In this document: positions 1-7,484 of the stretch, in pieces
How the letters are laid out: every line of letters starts with the position of its first letter
Numbering within the stretch: position 1 is the stretch's first letter
NCBI GenBank assembly: GCA_003166865.1
Contig: PMUP01000085.1
Location: forward strand, 55,086 to 88,335
DNA from: Bryobacterales bacterium
Lineage (GTDB): Bacteria > Acidobacteriota > Terriglobia > Bryobacterales > Bryobacteraceae
Reading direction: 5' to 3'
DNA: 33,250 nucleotides
Position numbers and translations under genes: made by a program
Notes under the pieces: generated by a model
Seen by the model: only the letters and a program-made list of their open reading frames with translations
What the model was told of the DNA's origin: nothing
Database searches by the model: none

Positions 1-177
1 GGCGCATCCGGCCACGTCTACGAACCGTACCTGCAATTCACCGCACGGCCCAATATTCTTCTGCCGGCTTACTATCACGGCCGCAATCTCGCGGAAAGCT
101 ACTACCTCGCGACTCCCATTCTGAGCTGGATGAACATCGTCATCGGCGATCCGCTGTGCAGTTTGGGAAAGCCGTGA
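1..177 (+). CDS. C-terminal end of a TIGR03790-like protein (partial)
   Basis: The first 58 codons read open from the window edge to a TGA and give the end of a longer protein. The tail carries RPNILLPAYYHGRNLAESYY followed by LSWMNIVIGDPLC, a pattern I associate with the C-terminus of TIGR03790 family proteins, which are of unknown function and frequent in Acidobacteria and Planctomycetes. The start and most of the protein lie outside the window, so neither length nor signal peptide can be judged. The next gene begins 34 bases downstream on the same strand. The family call is recognition from a short tail and is moderate. Confidence 0.6.
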   Translation, partial: GASGHVYEPYLQFTARPNILLPAYYHGRNLAESYYLATPILSWMNIVIGDPLCSLGKP

Positions 178-211
178 GCCGGGCCCGCGCTCTGAGGGAA
201 AATAGAAACAG

Positions 212-2116
212 ATGATCCAACTGTCCGGCGCCGGCAAGCGCTTTGGCCCCAAGCTGCTGTTTGAAGATCTCAACTGGATGATCACGCCCCAGGATCGCGC
301 CGGCCTGGTGGGCGCGAACGGCAGCGGAAAAACCACGCTGCTCAAAGTGCTGGCTGGCCTTGAATCGCTGGACTACGGCAAGCTCAGCGTCACGCGCGGC
401 GTCAGCTCCGGCTACTTGCCGCAAGACGGCCTCTCGCTCTCCGGACGCACTGTCTTTGCCGAATGCATGTCGGTATTCGCATCGCTCCAGCAGATGGAAA
501 TTGAGATGGAAGAGCTCACGCATAAAATGGCCGAGCTGGATCCCGCGGGCGTCGAGTATGCGGAAGTGGCCGACCGTTTCCATCACCTTGACAGTGAGTT
601 TCGTAACCGCGATGGCTACGCGATCGAGGCGCAAGTGGGAGCTGTGATCTCCGGGCTCGGGTTTCCGCACGAAGAATGGAACAAGCGCACCGAGGAGTTT
701 TCGGGCGGCTGGCAGATGCGCATCGCCCTTGCCAAGCTGCTGCTCGAAAAGCCGAACCTGTTGTTGCTCGATGAGCCTACCAATCACCTGGATCTGGAAG
801 CCCGCAATTGGCTGGAGCAATATCTCGCGAACTACCCGTTCGCGATCGTTTTGATATCGCACGATCGCTATTTCCTGGACGTCACCGTCAACAAGATCGT
901 CGAGATCTGGAATCGCGGCGTGCATTTTTATTCGGGCAACTACGAAAAGTACTTGCGGCAGAAACAGGAGCGTACCGAACAGCTCGAAGCCGCTTATCGC
1001 AACCAGCGCGACCGCATCGAGCATCTCGAGGCCTTCATCAACCGCTTTCGTTACACGGCCACGAAAGCGAAACAGGTCCAGAGCCGCATCAAGGAGCTCG
1101 AAAAGATCGAGCGCATCGAGCTGCCCACCGAAGAGAAGACCATCCACTTTTCGTTCCCGCAGCCCAAGCCCAGCGGCCGCATCGTGGCCGAGTTTCACAA
1201 CGTCTCGAAGAGCTACGGCGGCAAATTCGTCTTCGGCGGCGTCGACTTCATCATCGAGCGGGGCGATCGCATCGCGCTGGTGGGCGTCAACGGGGCGGGG
1301 AAGTCGACGCTGATCAAGTTGCTCGCGGGCATCGAGCCGCTCACCTCGGGCGAATATCGCCTGGGCCACAACGCCGAGGTCGATTACTTCGCGCAGGACC
1401 AATACAAGGAGCTCGACCCCAACGCGCGCCTGCTCGATGATCTGCAATATCAAGCGCCGCGCTCCAGTAATACAGAGCTCCGCAGTCTGCTGGGATGCTT
1501 CTTGTTTTCCGAGGACGACGTTTTCAAAAAGATCGGCGTGCTTTCGGGCGGTGAGCGTAACCGTTATGCGCTGGCCCGCATGCTGATGCAGCCTTCCAAT
1601 TTCCTGCTGCTCGACGAGCCGACCAATCACTTGGATATGCGCGCCAAGGACGTCTTGCTGGAATCGCTCGAAAAATATACCGGAACGGTGGTCTTCGTTT
1701 CGCACGACCGTTACTTTATCGATAAGCTCGCCACGCGAGTCTATGAAATCGGCGGCGGTGAAGTCCACGTCTTCCCCGGCAACTATGAAGACTACGTGTG
1801 GCGCAAGGAAGGCAAACAGATCGATCTCAATTTGCCCACGAACGGTCATCCAGCCGCCAATCCCCAAACCCCAATCCCCAATCCCCAACCCGCAAAGCGT
1901 TTGAACCCGATGAAGCTCAAAAAGCTACAGGATCGCGCGCGCGAACTCGAAAGGCAAATTGCCGCGTTGGAGGCCGAAATCGCGAGCGACGAGGAAGGCC
2001 TGGCGAATTTTGTCAGCGCCGAGGAAACCGTGCGCCTTTCGACGCAAGTGGAAAAGCGCCGCGCGGCGTTGAGCGCACTGCTGGCGGAGTGGGAAGAGAC
2101 ATCGCAGGAAGCATGA
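212..2116 (+). CDS. ABC-F family ATPase, Uup-like
   Basis: Soluble protein of 634 residues with two ABC ATPase domains and no membrane segments, the ABC-F layout. These proteins act on the ribosome or on branched DNA structures rather than in transport. Domain 1 has Walker A GANGSGKTT (34-42), signature FSGGWQMR (163-170) and Walker B LLLLDEPTNHLD (183-194). Domain 2 has GVNGAGKST (358-366), LSGGERNR (444-451) and LLLDEPTNHLD (465-475). The inter-domain linker (about 235-320) is rich in charged residues, as in the family. A C-terminal coiled coil (about 565-630) favours Uup over EttA. A Pro/Asn-rich linker at about 549-560 is encoded by a heptanucleotide repeat. GAGGGA lies 12 bases before the ATG. 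The stop overlaps the next start as ATGA. Confidence 0.93.
   Translation: MIQLSGAGKRFGPKLLFEDLNWMITPQDRAGLVGANGSGKTTLLKVLAGLESLDYGKLSVTRGVSSGYLPQDGLSLSGRTVFAECMSVFASLQQMEIEMEELTHKMAELDPAGVEYAEVADRFHHLDSEFRNRDGYAIEAQVGAVISGLGFPHEEWNKRTEEFSGGWQMRIALAKLLLEKPNLLLLDEPTNHLDLEARNWLEQYLANYPFAIVLISHDRYFLDVTVNKIVEIWNRGVHFYSGNYEKYLRQKQERTEQLEAAYRNQRDRIEHLEAFINRFRYTATKAKQVQSRIKELEKIERIELPTEEKTIHFSFPQPKPSGRIVAEFHNVSKSYGGKFVFGGVDFIIERGDRIALVGVNGAGKSTLIKLLAGIEPLTSGEYRLGHNAEVDYFAQDQYKELDPNARLLDDLQYQAPRSSNTELRSLLGCFLFSEDDVFKKIGVLSGGERNRYALARMLMQPSNFLLLDEPTNHLDMRAKDVLLESLEKYTGTVVFVSHDRYFIDKLATRVYEIGGGEVHVFPGNYEDYVWRKEGKQIDLNLPTNGHPAANPQTPIPNPQPAKRLNPMKLKKLQDRARELERQIAALEAEIASDEEGLANFVSAEETVRLSTQVEKRRAALSALLAEWEETSQEA
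1857..1891 (+). repeat. Heptanucleotide tandem repeat (CCAATCC)5 inside the ABC-F gene
   Basis: Five consecutive 7-base units, CCAATCC with single-base variants (CCAAACC, CCAACCC). Because 7 is not a multiple of 3, every three units code for a seven-residue peptide, giving a PIPNPQ-type stretch between the second ATPase domain and the coiled coil. It resembles the short tandemly repeated repetitive (STRR) heptanucleotides known from cyanobacteria. A second tract of the same unit lies about 300 bases downstream in the next gene. Confidence 0.9.
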
Positions 2117-3360
2117 GCGATTTTCAGGAACAGCTCGCGCATCTGCGCCGGCGCATCGCCAAAATCGATAAGAAATTCTCGCGGCCCAATCCGCGTTCGC
2201 CAATCCCTAAACCCCAATCGCCAATCCCGGCTCCCGAGGATTGGCTGCATGGCGAAGAAATCCGAACGAAGCACGGCGTTCACTACGAAACCGAAAAACT
2301 CTACGAACGCCAGCGGCGGCATGGCAGCATCGGCATCGTGGATCTCGAGGACCTTCCGCAGGATCTGCTCGATCCCATCTCGAATGGTCAGATCCGCGGA
2401 GTTCCGCCCGCGAAGTGGTGCTTCCTCGATACGGAAACCACCGGTCTGGCGGGAGGTTCGGGCACCTACGCGTTTCTGGTCGGCGTGGGCCGCATTACGC
2501 CGCAAGGTTTTCGCGTGCGCCAGTTTTTCATGCGCGACTTTGGCGAAGAGGCCAGCCTGCTGAGCGCCCTGACCGAGCACCTGAAACAGTTCGAAGTGCT
2601 GATCACCTACAACGGCCGCACTTTCGATCAACCGCTGCTCGAAACGCGCTTCCGCATGGTGCGTCAACGGCCGCCGTTCAGCGCGCTGGAACATCTCGAC
2701 CTGCTATTCGGCGCGCGCCGGCTGTGGAACTTGCGATTCGACAGTTGCCGCCTGGTGGATCTGGAGAATCAAATCCTGGGCGTCGAACGGCAAGGCGATC
2801 TTCCCGGTGAAATGATTCCATATGTGTACTTCGAATACGTGCGGACGCGCGAGATCTTTCGCCTGATGCCGGTGTTTCATCACAACGCTATCGACATCCT
2901 GACTTTGGCGTGCCTGACCGCGATTGTTCCGCGGGCGTTTCATTCGCCGGAGCAAGCCGAATTTTCGCATGGCGCCGAAATGGTTGGCCTGGCTCGTTGG
3001 TGGCGGCAAGCTGAGCAGCACGAAAACGCGCTGGCACTTTTTCGACAAGCGATCGAGAAGAACCTCCCGGATGATCTGATGTTCCGCACGTTGTGGGACA
3101 TTGCGGCGCTCGAGAAAAAGCTCGGCCGCGAACATGCGGCGCTTGCAGTTTTGACCGATCTGGCCGCTTCGTGCAATCCTTGGCGCGGTGCTGCTTTCGT
3201 GGAACTCGCGAAATACTACGAACGCCGCGAACGCAATTACGCGCTGGCTCTGGAGATGACGCGGAGCGCAATGGAACTGGAGCCGTCCGAAGCGCTGGAG
3301 CGCCGGGCGGCCCGCTTGGAGAAACGCATGGGGACGCCCAAAACATCGAGGCTCATATGA
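2113..3360 (+). CDS. YprB-like ribonuclease H-fold exonuclease with TPR-like tail
   Basis: A 415-residue protein with a DEDD-type exonuclease core of the RNase_H_2 (PF13482, YprB) kind. Motif Exo I is FLDTETTG (104-111, D106 and E108). Exo II is YNGRTFDQP (166-174, D172). Exo III is HHNAIDILTL (256-265, D261). The region after about residue 285 is helical and TPR-like (ENALALFRQAIE and later repeats). The first 45 residues hold a short helix and then a Pro-rich linker made by a heptanucleotide repeat. I chose the ATG overlapping the ABC-F stop (ATGA); upstream in-frame codons run through the ABC-F gene in another frame and look like a shadow. Translational coupling to the ABC-F gene is likely. 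The substrate is unknown. Confidence 0.87.
   Translation: MSDFQEQLAHLRRRIAKIDKKFSRPNPRSPIPKPQSPIPAPEDWLHGEEIRTKHGVHYETEKLYERQRRHGSIGIVDLEDLPQDLLDPISNGQIRGVPPAKWCFLDTETTGLAGGSGTYAFLVGVGRITPQGFRVRQFFMRDFGEEASLLSALTEHLKQFEVLITYNGRTFDQPLLETRFRMVRQRPPFSALEHLDLLFGARRLWNLRFDSCRLVDLENQILGVERQGDLPGEMIPYVYFEYVRTREIFRLMPVFHHNAIDILTLACLTAIVPRAFHSPEQAEFSHGAEMVGLARWWRQAEQHENALALFRQAIEKNLPDDLMFRTLWDIAALEKKLGREHAALAVLTDLAASCNPWRGAAFVELAKYYERRERNYALALEMTRSAMELEPSEALERRAARLEKRMGTPKTSRLI
2186..2227 (+). repeat. Second heptanucleotide tract, six units
   Basis: Six 7-base units of the CCAATCC type: CCAATCC, a degenerate GCGTTCG, CCAATCC, CTAAACC, CCAATCG and CCAATCC. They code for a PNPRSPIPKPQSPIP linker between the N-terminal helix and the nuclease domain of the YprB-like protein. 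The tract is more diverged than the one in the upstream gene, so it is probably older or arose by a separate expansion. Confidence 0.85.
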
Positions 3361-3767
3361 TAAGAAAGTTTCTGCTGTTGCTGGTCGTGATCGGTTTGAC
3401 AGGCTGCGCGAAGCCGCCCAAGCTGGACATCAGTTTGACTCTCGACAAACAAAAGGCCGACCTTATCTTCGTCAAGGTGAAAGTAGTGAACATGGACGAT
3501 CGTGCGACGGTTCCGATCGCGATCGAACTGACCGGGCAGGCGGAAACCAACGGGCATTGGGACAAGTCCAGTTCGCTGCTGCATCCGGCGGCGTTCGTGC
3601 TGAACAAAGGAGAGCTGCGCGAGATCACTAAGCTGTGGAGAGTTCCAGCCGATGCAGCGCGAACCACGCTGACGGTCAAAGAACAGGAAAGCGGCCACTT
3701 GATAAAAACGGAACGCGCGGAAAAAGTGTTTGTCGCCGACGCTGCGCCGTCTACAGCAAAGCCGTAA
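3357..3767 (+). CDS. Small predicted lipoprotein
   Basis: A 136-residue protein beginning [17 protein letters not shown], a lipoprotein signal peptide with lipobox LTGC and lipidated Cys17. The mature part reads as a small beta-rich domain ([20 protein letters not shown], then [18 protein letters not shown]); I do not recognise the family. The ATG overlaps the stop of the exonuclease gene as ATGA, so it is the third gene of the ABC-F run. Its last 17 bases overlap the 3' end of the opposing alanine dehydrogenase gene. The lipoprotein call is firm; the function is unknown. Confidence 0.8.
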   Translation: MIRKFLLLLVVIGLTGCAKPPKLDISLTLDKQKADLIFVKVKVVNMDDRATVPIAIELTGQAETNGHWDKSSSLLHPAAFVLNKGELREITKLWRVPADAARTTLTVKEQESGHLIKTERAEKVFVADAAPSTAKP

Positions 3768-4863
3768 GCTGGCTCGGGACCAGGCCTTGCGATTCGGCCA
3801 CGCCTGGATGCGTAATGTGTCCGGCGTAGGTATTGACGCCCTCGCGAATGGCCGGATTATCCTGGCAGGCCCGCTCCAGTCCCTTGGCGCAGAGTTCCGC
3901 AAGGTATGGAAACGTCGCGTTGGTGAGCGCGTAAGTGGATGTATGCGGGACGGCGGCGGGCATGTTCGACACGCAGTAGTGCAGCACGCCATCGACGAAA
4001 TAAATAGGATCGGTGTGCGTGGTGGCGTGCGAGGTCTCGAAGCATCCGCCCTGATCGATGGCGACGTCCACCATCACCGCGCCGGGCTTCATGGTCTTCA
4101 ACATTTCGCGCCGGACCAGCCTGGGAGCGGAGGCGCCTGGGATCAGTACCGCGCCTACAACGAGATCGGCAATGCGGACGGCATCGCGGATGGTGAAGAT
4201 GTTGGATGCCAGCGTGACCACCTGGCTGCTATAGATGTCGTCCAGCGCGCGCAGCCGGTCGAGATTGCGATCGATGATGATAACGTCCGCGCCCAGGCCG
4301 ACGGCCATCTTGGCCGATTGATGGCCGACCACTCCGCCGCCCAAGATGACGACGGTGCCGGGCGCTACTCCGGGAACTCCACCGAGCAAAACGCCGCGTC
4401 CGCCGTTGGGCCGCTCGAGATAAACCGCGCCCACCTGCACGGCCATACGTCCAGCGACTTCACTCATGGGCGTGAGCAGCGGGAGCGAGCCGTCGCGTTC
4501 GCGAATGGTTTCGTATCCAACCGAGTTGACCTTGGCTGCCACCAGCTTGCGCGTGAGCTCGGGCAGCGGCGCGAGATGCAGATAGGTAAACAGGATCAGG
4601 CCGGGGCGAAAATGCGCGTACTCGGAAGGCTGCGGCTCCTTGACCTTGATAACCAGATCGGCTTGGCTCCAGACTTCGGCCGCGGTGGAGCGGATCTCTG
4701 CGCCTGCGTCGACGTATTCCTTATCCGGGATGGAGCTGCCGACGCCGGCTTCGGTTTCCACCAGGACGCGATGGCCGGATTCACGCAGCCCCGTGACTCC
4801 GCTGGGAACGAGTCCGACGCGTGTTTCGTGATCCTTGATTTCCTTCGCAACGCCGACTGTCAT
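3751..4863 (-). CDS. ald: Alanine dehydrogenase
   Basis: Converts L-alanine to pyruvate and ammonia with NAD+, or the reverse, in the cytoplasm. The 370-residue length is typical for Ald. The N-terminus [20 protein letters not shown] carries substrate-binding R15. K75 sits in IKVKEP and catalytic H96 in [13 protein letters not shown]. The Rossmann loop is GGGVVG (174-179), and [14 protein letters not shown] carries D269. The start is the ATG four bases inside the upstream gene's stop (ATGA); a longer reading to 5064 would run through that gene in another frame. It forms a two-gene unit with the exported peptidoglycan-binding-like protein and ends inside the opposing lipoprotein gene. Confidence 0.95.
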   Translation of the reverse strand: MTVGVAKEIKDHETRVGLVPSGVTGLRESGHRVLVETEAGVGSSIPDKEYVDAGAEIRSTAAEVWSQADLVIKVKEPQPSEYAHFRPGLILFTYLHLAPLPELTRKLVAAKVNSVGYETIRERDGSLPLLTPMSEVAGRMAVQVGAVYLERPNGGRGVLLGGVPGVAPGTVVILGGGVVGHQSAKMAVGLGADVIIIDRNLDRLRALDDIYSSQVVTLASNIFTIRDAVRIADLVVGAVLIPGASAPRLVRREMLKTMKPGAVMVDVAIDQGGCFETSHATTHTDPIYFVDGVLHYCVSNMPAAVPHTSTYALTNATFPYLAELCAKGLERACQDNPAIREGVNTYAGHITHPGVAESQGLVPSQLTALL

Positions 4864-5366
4864 TGAGGGGGAGCGGGCAGAGGTGGTGCAGTTGTGCCTG
4901 GTGCAGGCGTGCCGGGTCCGGGCGCCGCGGAATCCGATTTCGCCGTGAGGCGTTTGGGACCGAGGCCCAGAGCGATCAGAGAGAGCGAACCGATTTTGCC
5001 GTCGGCCATCAGGCTCTGGTCGGTTTGGAAGCGTTTGAGGGCATCGACCGAGTCGGGTCCCCACTCGCCGGTGGGCTCGCCTTGGAGGTAGCCCTTGCTA
5101 GCGAGGGCCCGCTGAATTTCCTTGTAGCGTTCGGGGGACGGGGCTTGTTGATAAGAACGCGAGGGTCGGCGGCCCGCTTTGCCTTTGCGATGCGCCGCGG
5201 CGTTTGTGGTCCGGGTCGCGGTCGCCTTGCTGCTACTCTTTGCCGGAGTGCGCGAGGCAGAGGAACTGGAGCGATGATGGCGCTTGCGCGGCTTTGTAGG
5301 CGTTGCGCCGAGGGCGGCCCACGCGATGGCGAAAATCGCCAAGGCTGGAAGGAAGGCTTTGAACAC
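4860..5366 (-). CDS. Exported peptidoglycan-binding-like protein
   Basis: A 168-residue protein with a signal peptide ([21 protein letters not shown]) followed by a basic Ser/Thr/Lys-rich stretch (about 25-75). One PG_binding_1-like domain follows at about 80-138 ([20 protein letters not shown], then [10 protein letters not shown] and [14 protein letters not shown]). A Pro/Ala/Gly-rich tail ends the protein. The start is GTG, supported by GAGG four bases upstream (complement of 5371-5374). Its stop overlaps the ald start. The domain probably binds cell wall or acts as a spacer; no catalytic domain is visible. The 107 bp to the divergent padR gene must hold promoters for both directions. Confidence 0.82.
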   Translation of the reverse strand: MFKAFLPALAIFAIAWAALGATPTKPRKRHHRSSSSASRTPAKSSSKATATRTTNAAAHRKGKAGRRPSRSYQQAPSPERYKEIQRALASKGYLQGEPTGEWGPDSVDALKRFQTDQSLMADGKIGSLSLIALGLGPKRLTAKSDSAAPGPGTPAPGTTAPPLPAPPQ

Positions 5367-5433
5367 TAGACCTCATTGTAGAACGGCGGAACGACGAGTT
5401 GCAGGTGGCTGGTGGGGCTGATCGCATTCGCTA

Positions 5434-5466
5434 TTGACAACATGATACCTTGTAGTGCAAGATATC
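5434..5466 (+). promoter_or_regulatory. padR promoter region with inverted-repeat operator
   Basis: TTGACA (5434-5439) is a perfect -35 hexamer. Ten bases on, GATACCTTG (5444-5452) and CAAGATATC (5458-5466) form an inverted repeat of 9-bp arms with one mismatch and a 5-bp centre. It covers the place where the -10 element and start of transcription must lie, ending 7 bases before the padR ATG. A PadR dimer binding here would repress its own operon. The hexamer and palindrome are seen; the regulator assignment is inference, and the -10 (perhaps CAAGAT) is poor. Confidence 0.6.
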
Positions 5467-5473
5467 TGTCGAG

Positions 5474-5848
5474 ATGAAGGCCACGCCCGCCCGCGATCAA
5501 GAAACTGTAGACAAGTGGGAAGTACAGCTCCGCAAAGGTTGTCTCGAGCTGGCCATCCTGGCTGCGTTGTGGGAGGGGAAACTCTATGGGCTCGAGATCT
5601 TGCGGCAGCTGGAGAGCGATTCCGATTTGATCGTATCGGAGGGTACCGTGTATCCGCTGCTCAGCCGGCTCAAGGTGCTGGGGCTGGTGAAAAGCGAGTG
5701 GGTGGAGTCGGAGGCCGGGCACCCGCGAAAATACTACGCGCTCACACCGGCTGGAAAAAAGCGGGCCCTGGAGATGGCTGGGATCTGGACGCGATTCTCG
5801 TCGAGCATGGGTAAGCTGCTCGCTCCACTTGGGAAGGGAAATAAATGA
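5474..5848 (+). CDS. PadR family transcriptional regulator
   Basis: A 124-residue winged-helix repressor. The core LRKGCLELAILAALWEGKLY at about 19-38, then GLEILRQLE, SEGTVYPLLSRLKVLGLVKSEW and HPRKYYALTPAGKK, is the PadR N-terminal domain with its recognition helix and wing. It lies first in a three-gene run with a HAAS-domain membrane protein (ATGA overlap) and a CPBP protease. PadR genes next to HAAS-domain genes are a known pairing in which the membrane partner is thought to take part in signalling. An inverted repeat immediately upstream suggests autoregulation. The effector is unknown. Confidence 0.93.
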   Translation: MKATPARDQETVDKWEVQLRKGCLELAILAALWEGKLYGLEILRQLESDSDLIVSEGTVYPLLSRLKVLGLVKSEWVESEAGHPRKYYALTPAGKKRALEMAGIWTRFSSSMGKLLAPLGKGNK

Positions 5849-6480
5849 CCATGGCCGACGACGTGCAGCAAAGAGACGCGCAACAAAGTATGGAAGCTTA
5901 TCTGGGCAGATTGCGCCGGCGGTTGCGCGGCATGAACGACGAAGACGCCCGTGAGATCGTGGAAGAACTGCGCAGCCACATCCGGGACAAGGCGGCCGCG
6001 AGCGGACAAGTGACGGCTTCTGGAGTTGACGCAGCACTGGCCGCGTTGGGTAGTCCGGAGGAGTTGGCCAGCCAGTACCTGACTGACGACCTGCTGGCGC
6101 GAGCGGAGGTCAGCCGGTCGCCAGTGCGGATCCTGGAGAGTCTATTCCGCTGGGCCAGCTTGAGCGTGGCCGGTTTTCTAGTGCTGCTGGGCTCCATGGT
6201 GGGATATTTCCTCGGGGTGGTTTTCATTCTTGTGGCCGCGCTGAAATCGTTTCATCCGCGGACCGCGGGAGTGTGGGTTCTTCCGAATGGCGCCGACGAC
6301 TTTAATATCTCTGTTCGACTTGGGTTTGGAAGCGCGCCCTTGGAAGGCAGAGAGGTGCTGGGCTGGTGGATTATGCCAATTGGACTGGCAGCCGGTTGTG
6401 CGCTGGTGATGTTGACCACGCGCTTTGCGATCTGGTGCGTTCGCCAGTACCGAAAATCGCGCGCGTTGCCGCGAGGGTAA
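5845..6480 (+). CDS. HAAS-domain (DUF1700-like) membrane protein
   Basis: A 211-residue protein. The N-terminal helical HAAS/DUF1700-like domain (about 14-85) shows YLGRLRRRLRGMNDEDAREI, then VEELRSHIRDK, and DAALAALGSPEELASQYL. Two membrane segments follow, about 105-134 and 171-195. The start overlaps the padR stop (ATGA) and has GGAAGGG about 6 bases upstream; a second in-frame ATG two codons later is also possible. The extramembrane loop between the segments (about 138-170) is unlike anything I recognise. Context suggests a membrane partner of the PadR regulator. Confidence 0.82.
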   Translation: MTMADDVQQRDAQQSMEAYLGRLRRRLRGMNDEDAREIVEELRSHIRDKAAASGQVTASGVDAALAALGSPEELASQYLTDDLLARAEVSRSPVRILESLFRWASLSVAGFLVLLGSMVGYFLGVVFILVAALKSFHPRTAGVWVLPNGADDFNISVRLGFGSAPLEGREVLGWWIMPIGLAAGCALVMLTTRFAIWCVRQYRKSRALPRG

Positions 6481-6482
6481 TA

Positions 6483-7145
6483 ATGCCAAACCTATCTCCC
6501 GCGCAGCGCTGGTTCTCCCTAGTCGAGCTCGTCGTGGGAAGCGCGATGGTCATCGCTCACAACGTCTATCACGTCATTCCCAACGAGGTGCCCATCCTGT
6601 TTGTAATGGGCCTGATTTCACTACGGCTGAGGGACGGCGGATGGACCGCCATGGGCTTGCGCTGGCCCGTCTCGTGGCGGCGAACCATCTTGTTCGCGCT
6701 GGCAACGGCCGCGCTGAGAATCCTGCTCAGTACTCTGGTGGTCGATCCGCTTACCGCGCGCTTCTGGCCTCCGGCAATCGCGCCCAGCGGCACCGACCAA
6801 ATCACGGGCCATGTGATGGTGGCGCTCCGCTGGCTTGGGATCGTTTGGACTTTTGCCGCTTTCGGGGAAGAGATCGGCTACCGGGGCTACCTGCTCAACC
6901 GCGCGGCAGACGTGGGCGGCCGATCCAAGGCTGCCTATTGGGCCGGCGTCTTGGTGGTCGCCGTGCTCTTCGGATATGGGCACTATTACAAGGGTCCATC
7001 GGGAATGGTCGACTCCGGCATGGCCGGCCTGCTGCTTGGAGGCGCCTATGTTTTGTCGGGACGCAACCTGTGGGTTTGCATTCTGGCCCACGGGTTCATC
7101 GACACGTTCGGAGTGACCGCCGCGTTCTTCGGGTGGGACTCATAG
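6483..7145 (+). CDS. CPBP family intramembrane glutamic endopeptidase
   Basis: A 220-residue multi-pass membrane protein of the CPBP (Abi, CAAX-protease-like) family. The three signature motifs are present: EEIGYRGYLLNR (E129, E130, R134), FGYGHYYKG (F163, H167) and HGFIDT (H203, D207). The glutamates and histidines form the catalytic site inside the membrane. The ATG lies two bases after the HAAS gene stop; upstream in-frame codons overlap that gene and are rejected as start. Position as third gene of the PadR run suggests co-regulation. The substrate is unknown; the family includes prenyl-protein proteases and bacteriocin-immunity proteins. Confidence 0.9.
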   Translation: MPNLSPAQRWFSLVELVVGSAMVIAHNVYHVIPNEVPILFVMGLISLRLRDGGWTAMGLRWPVSWRRTILFALATAALRILLSTLVVDPLTARFWPPAIAPSGTDQITGHVMVALRWLGIVWTFAAFGEEIGYRGYLLNRAADVGGRSKAAYWAGVLVVAVLFGYGHYYKGPSGMVDSGMAGLLLGGAYVLSGRNLWVCILAHGFIDTFGVTAAFFGWDS

Positions 7146-7163
7146 GTCGGACTTTTCGAAACT

Positions 7164-7277
7164 GGTCAGGGCAGCTTATTTCATTTTACGGTGCGCCTCC
7201 GCAATGCCATGGAAACGAACGGAAGCGGGGATGAAGGCGCAGCGCAGTGCGCATGGTCGGCGTCGAGTACAGTCTGA
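7164..7277 (+). pseudogene. Remnant of a histidine kinase C-terminus (left copy)
   Basis: Plus-strand codons give GQGSLFHFTVRL and then a short tail ending at TGA. This is the final strand of a HATPase_c domain (consensus GxGSxFxFxxxL). There is no start codon or preceding ATPase domain: the CPBP gene stops 19 bases upstream. The remnant is similar at base level to the one at 12648-12809 (shared stretches such as CATTT-ACGG-GCGCCT, GCCATG-AA-CGAACGGAA and GATGAAGG). It is the left part of a module repeated three times in this window. Confidence 0.75.
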
Positions 7278-7278
7278 G

Positions 7279-7443
7279 CTACTGGGCTTTTCTCTTCTAT
7301 TCGAGCGTCCGGCGCAGGATGCGCAGCGCGGGGTGGTCCTATTCGTCGGCTAGCTCTTCTTTGATCGCGATGAGCGTCTCCAGGTCAAGAACGCGGATGC
7401 GGAGGCCTTCACCAATGTCTAACTCGACAGAATGTGGGAGCAG
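7279..7443 (-). pseudogene. Nucleotidyltransferase C-terminal fragment, third copy
   Basis: The minus strand reads LLPHSVELDIGEGLRIRVLD, then LETLIAIKEELADE, an in-frame TAG, and a degraded RILRRTLE with another TAG. This matches the last 50 or so residues of the two nucleotidyltransferase copies at 12811-13951. The in-frame stops and the loss of the N-terminal two thirds, including the active site, make it a pseudogene. Homology stops at about 7443. The open frame could be read from an ATG at 7482, which lies two bases beyond the kinase gene stop, but its first 13 residues have no counterpart in the other copies. Confidence 0.83.
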
Positions 7444-7452
7444 GGAACGCGA

Positions 7453-7476
7453 GTTCAGGTATGTCTTTGCCTGAAC
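7453..7476 (-). terminator. Hairpin downstream of the kinase gene
   Basis: GTTCAGG (7453-7459) and CCTGAAC (7470-7476) form a perfect 7-bp stem with a 10-base loop. It starts 9 bases after the kinase stop codon. No run of U follows on the minus strand, so it is at best a weak terminator or an mRNA 3'-end structure. Confidence 0.4.
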
Positions 7477-7484
7477 CAGCATAG

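Noticed and set aside
140-1888. Long open frame antisense to the ABC-F gene (582 codons)
   Set aside because: It is a high-GC codon shadow: the product has no recognisable domain and its low-complexity GIGDWGLGIGG-like parts come from the antisense of the heptanucleotide repeat.
3730-4866. Plus-strand open frame over alanine dehydrogenase (378 codons)
   Set aside because: The minus strand encodes a complete, motif-perfect Ald; the plus frame has no family resemblance and no ribosome site.
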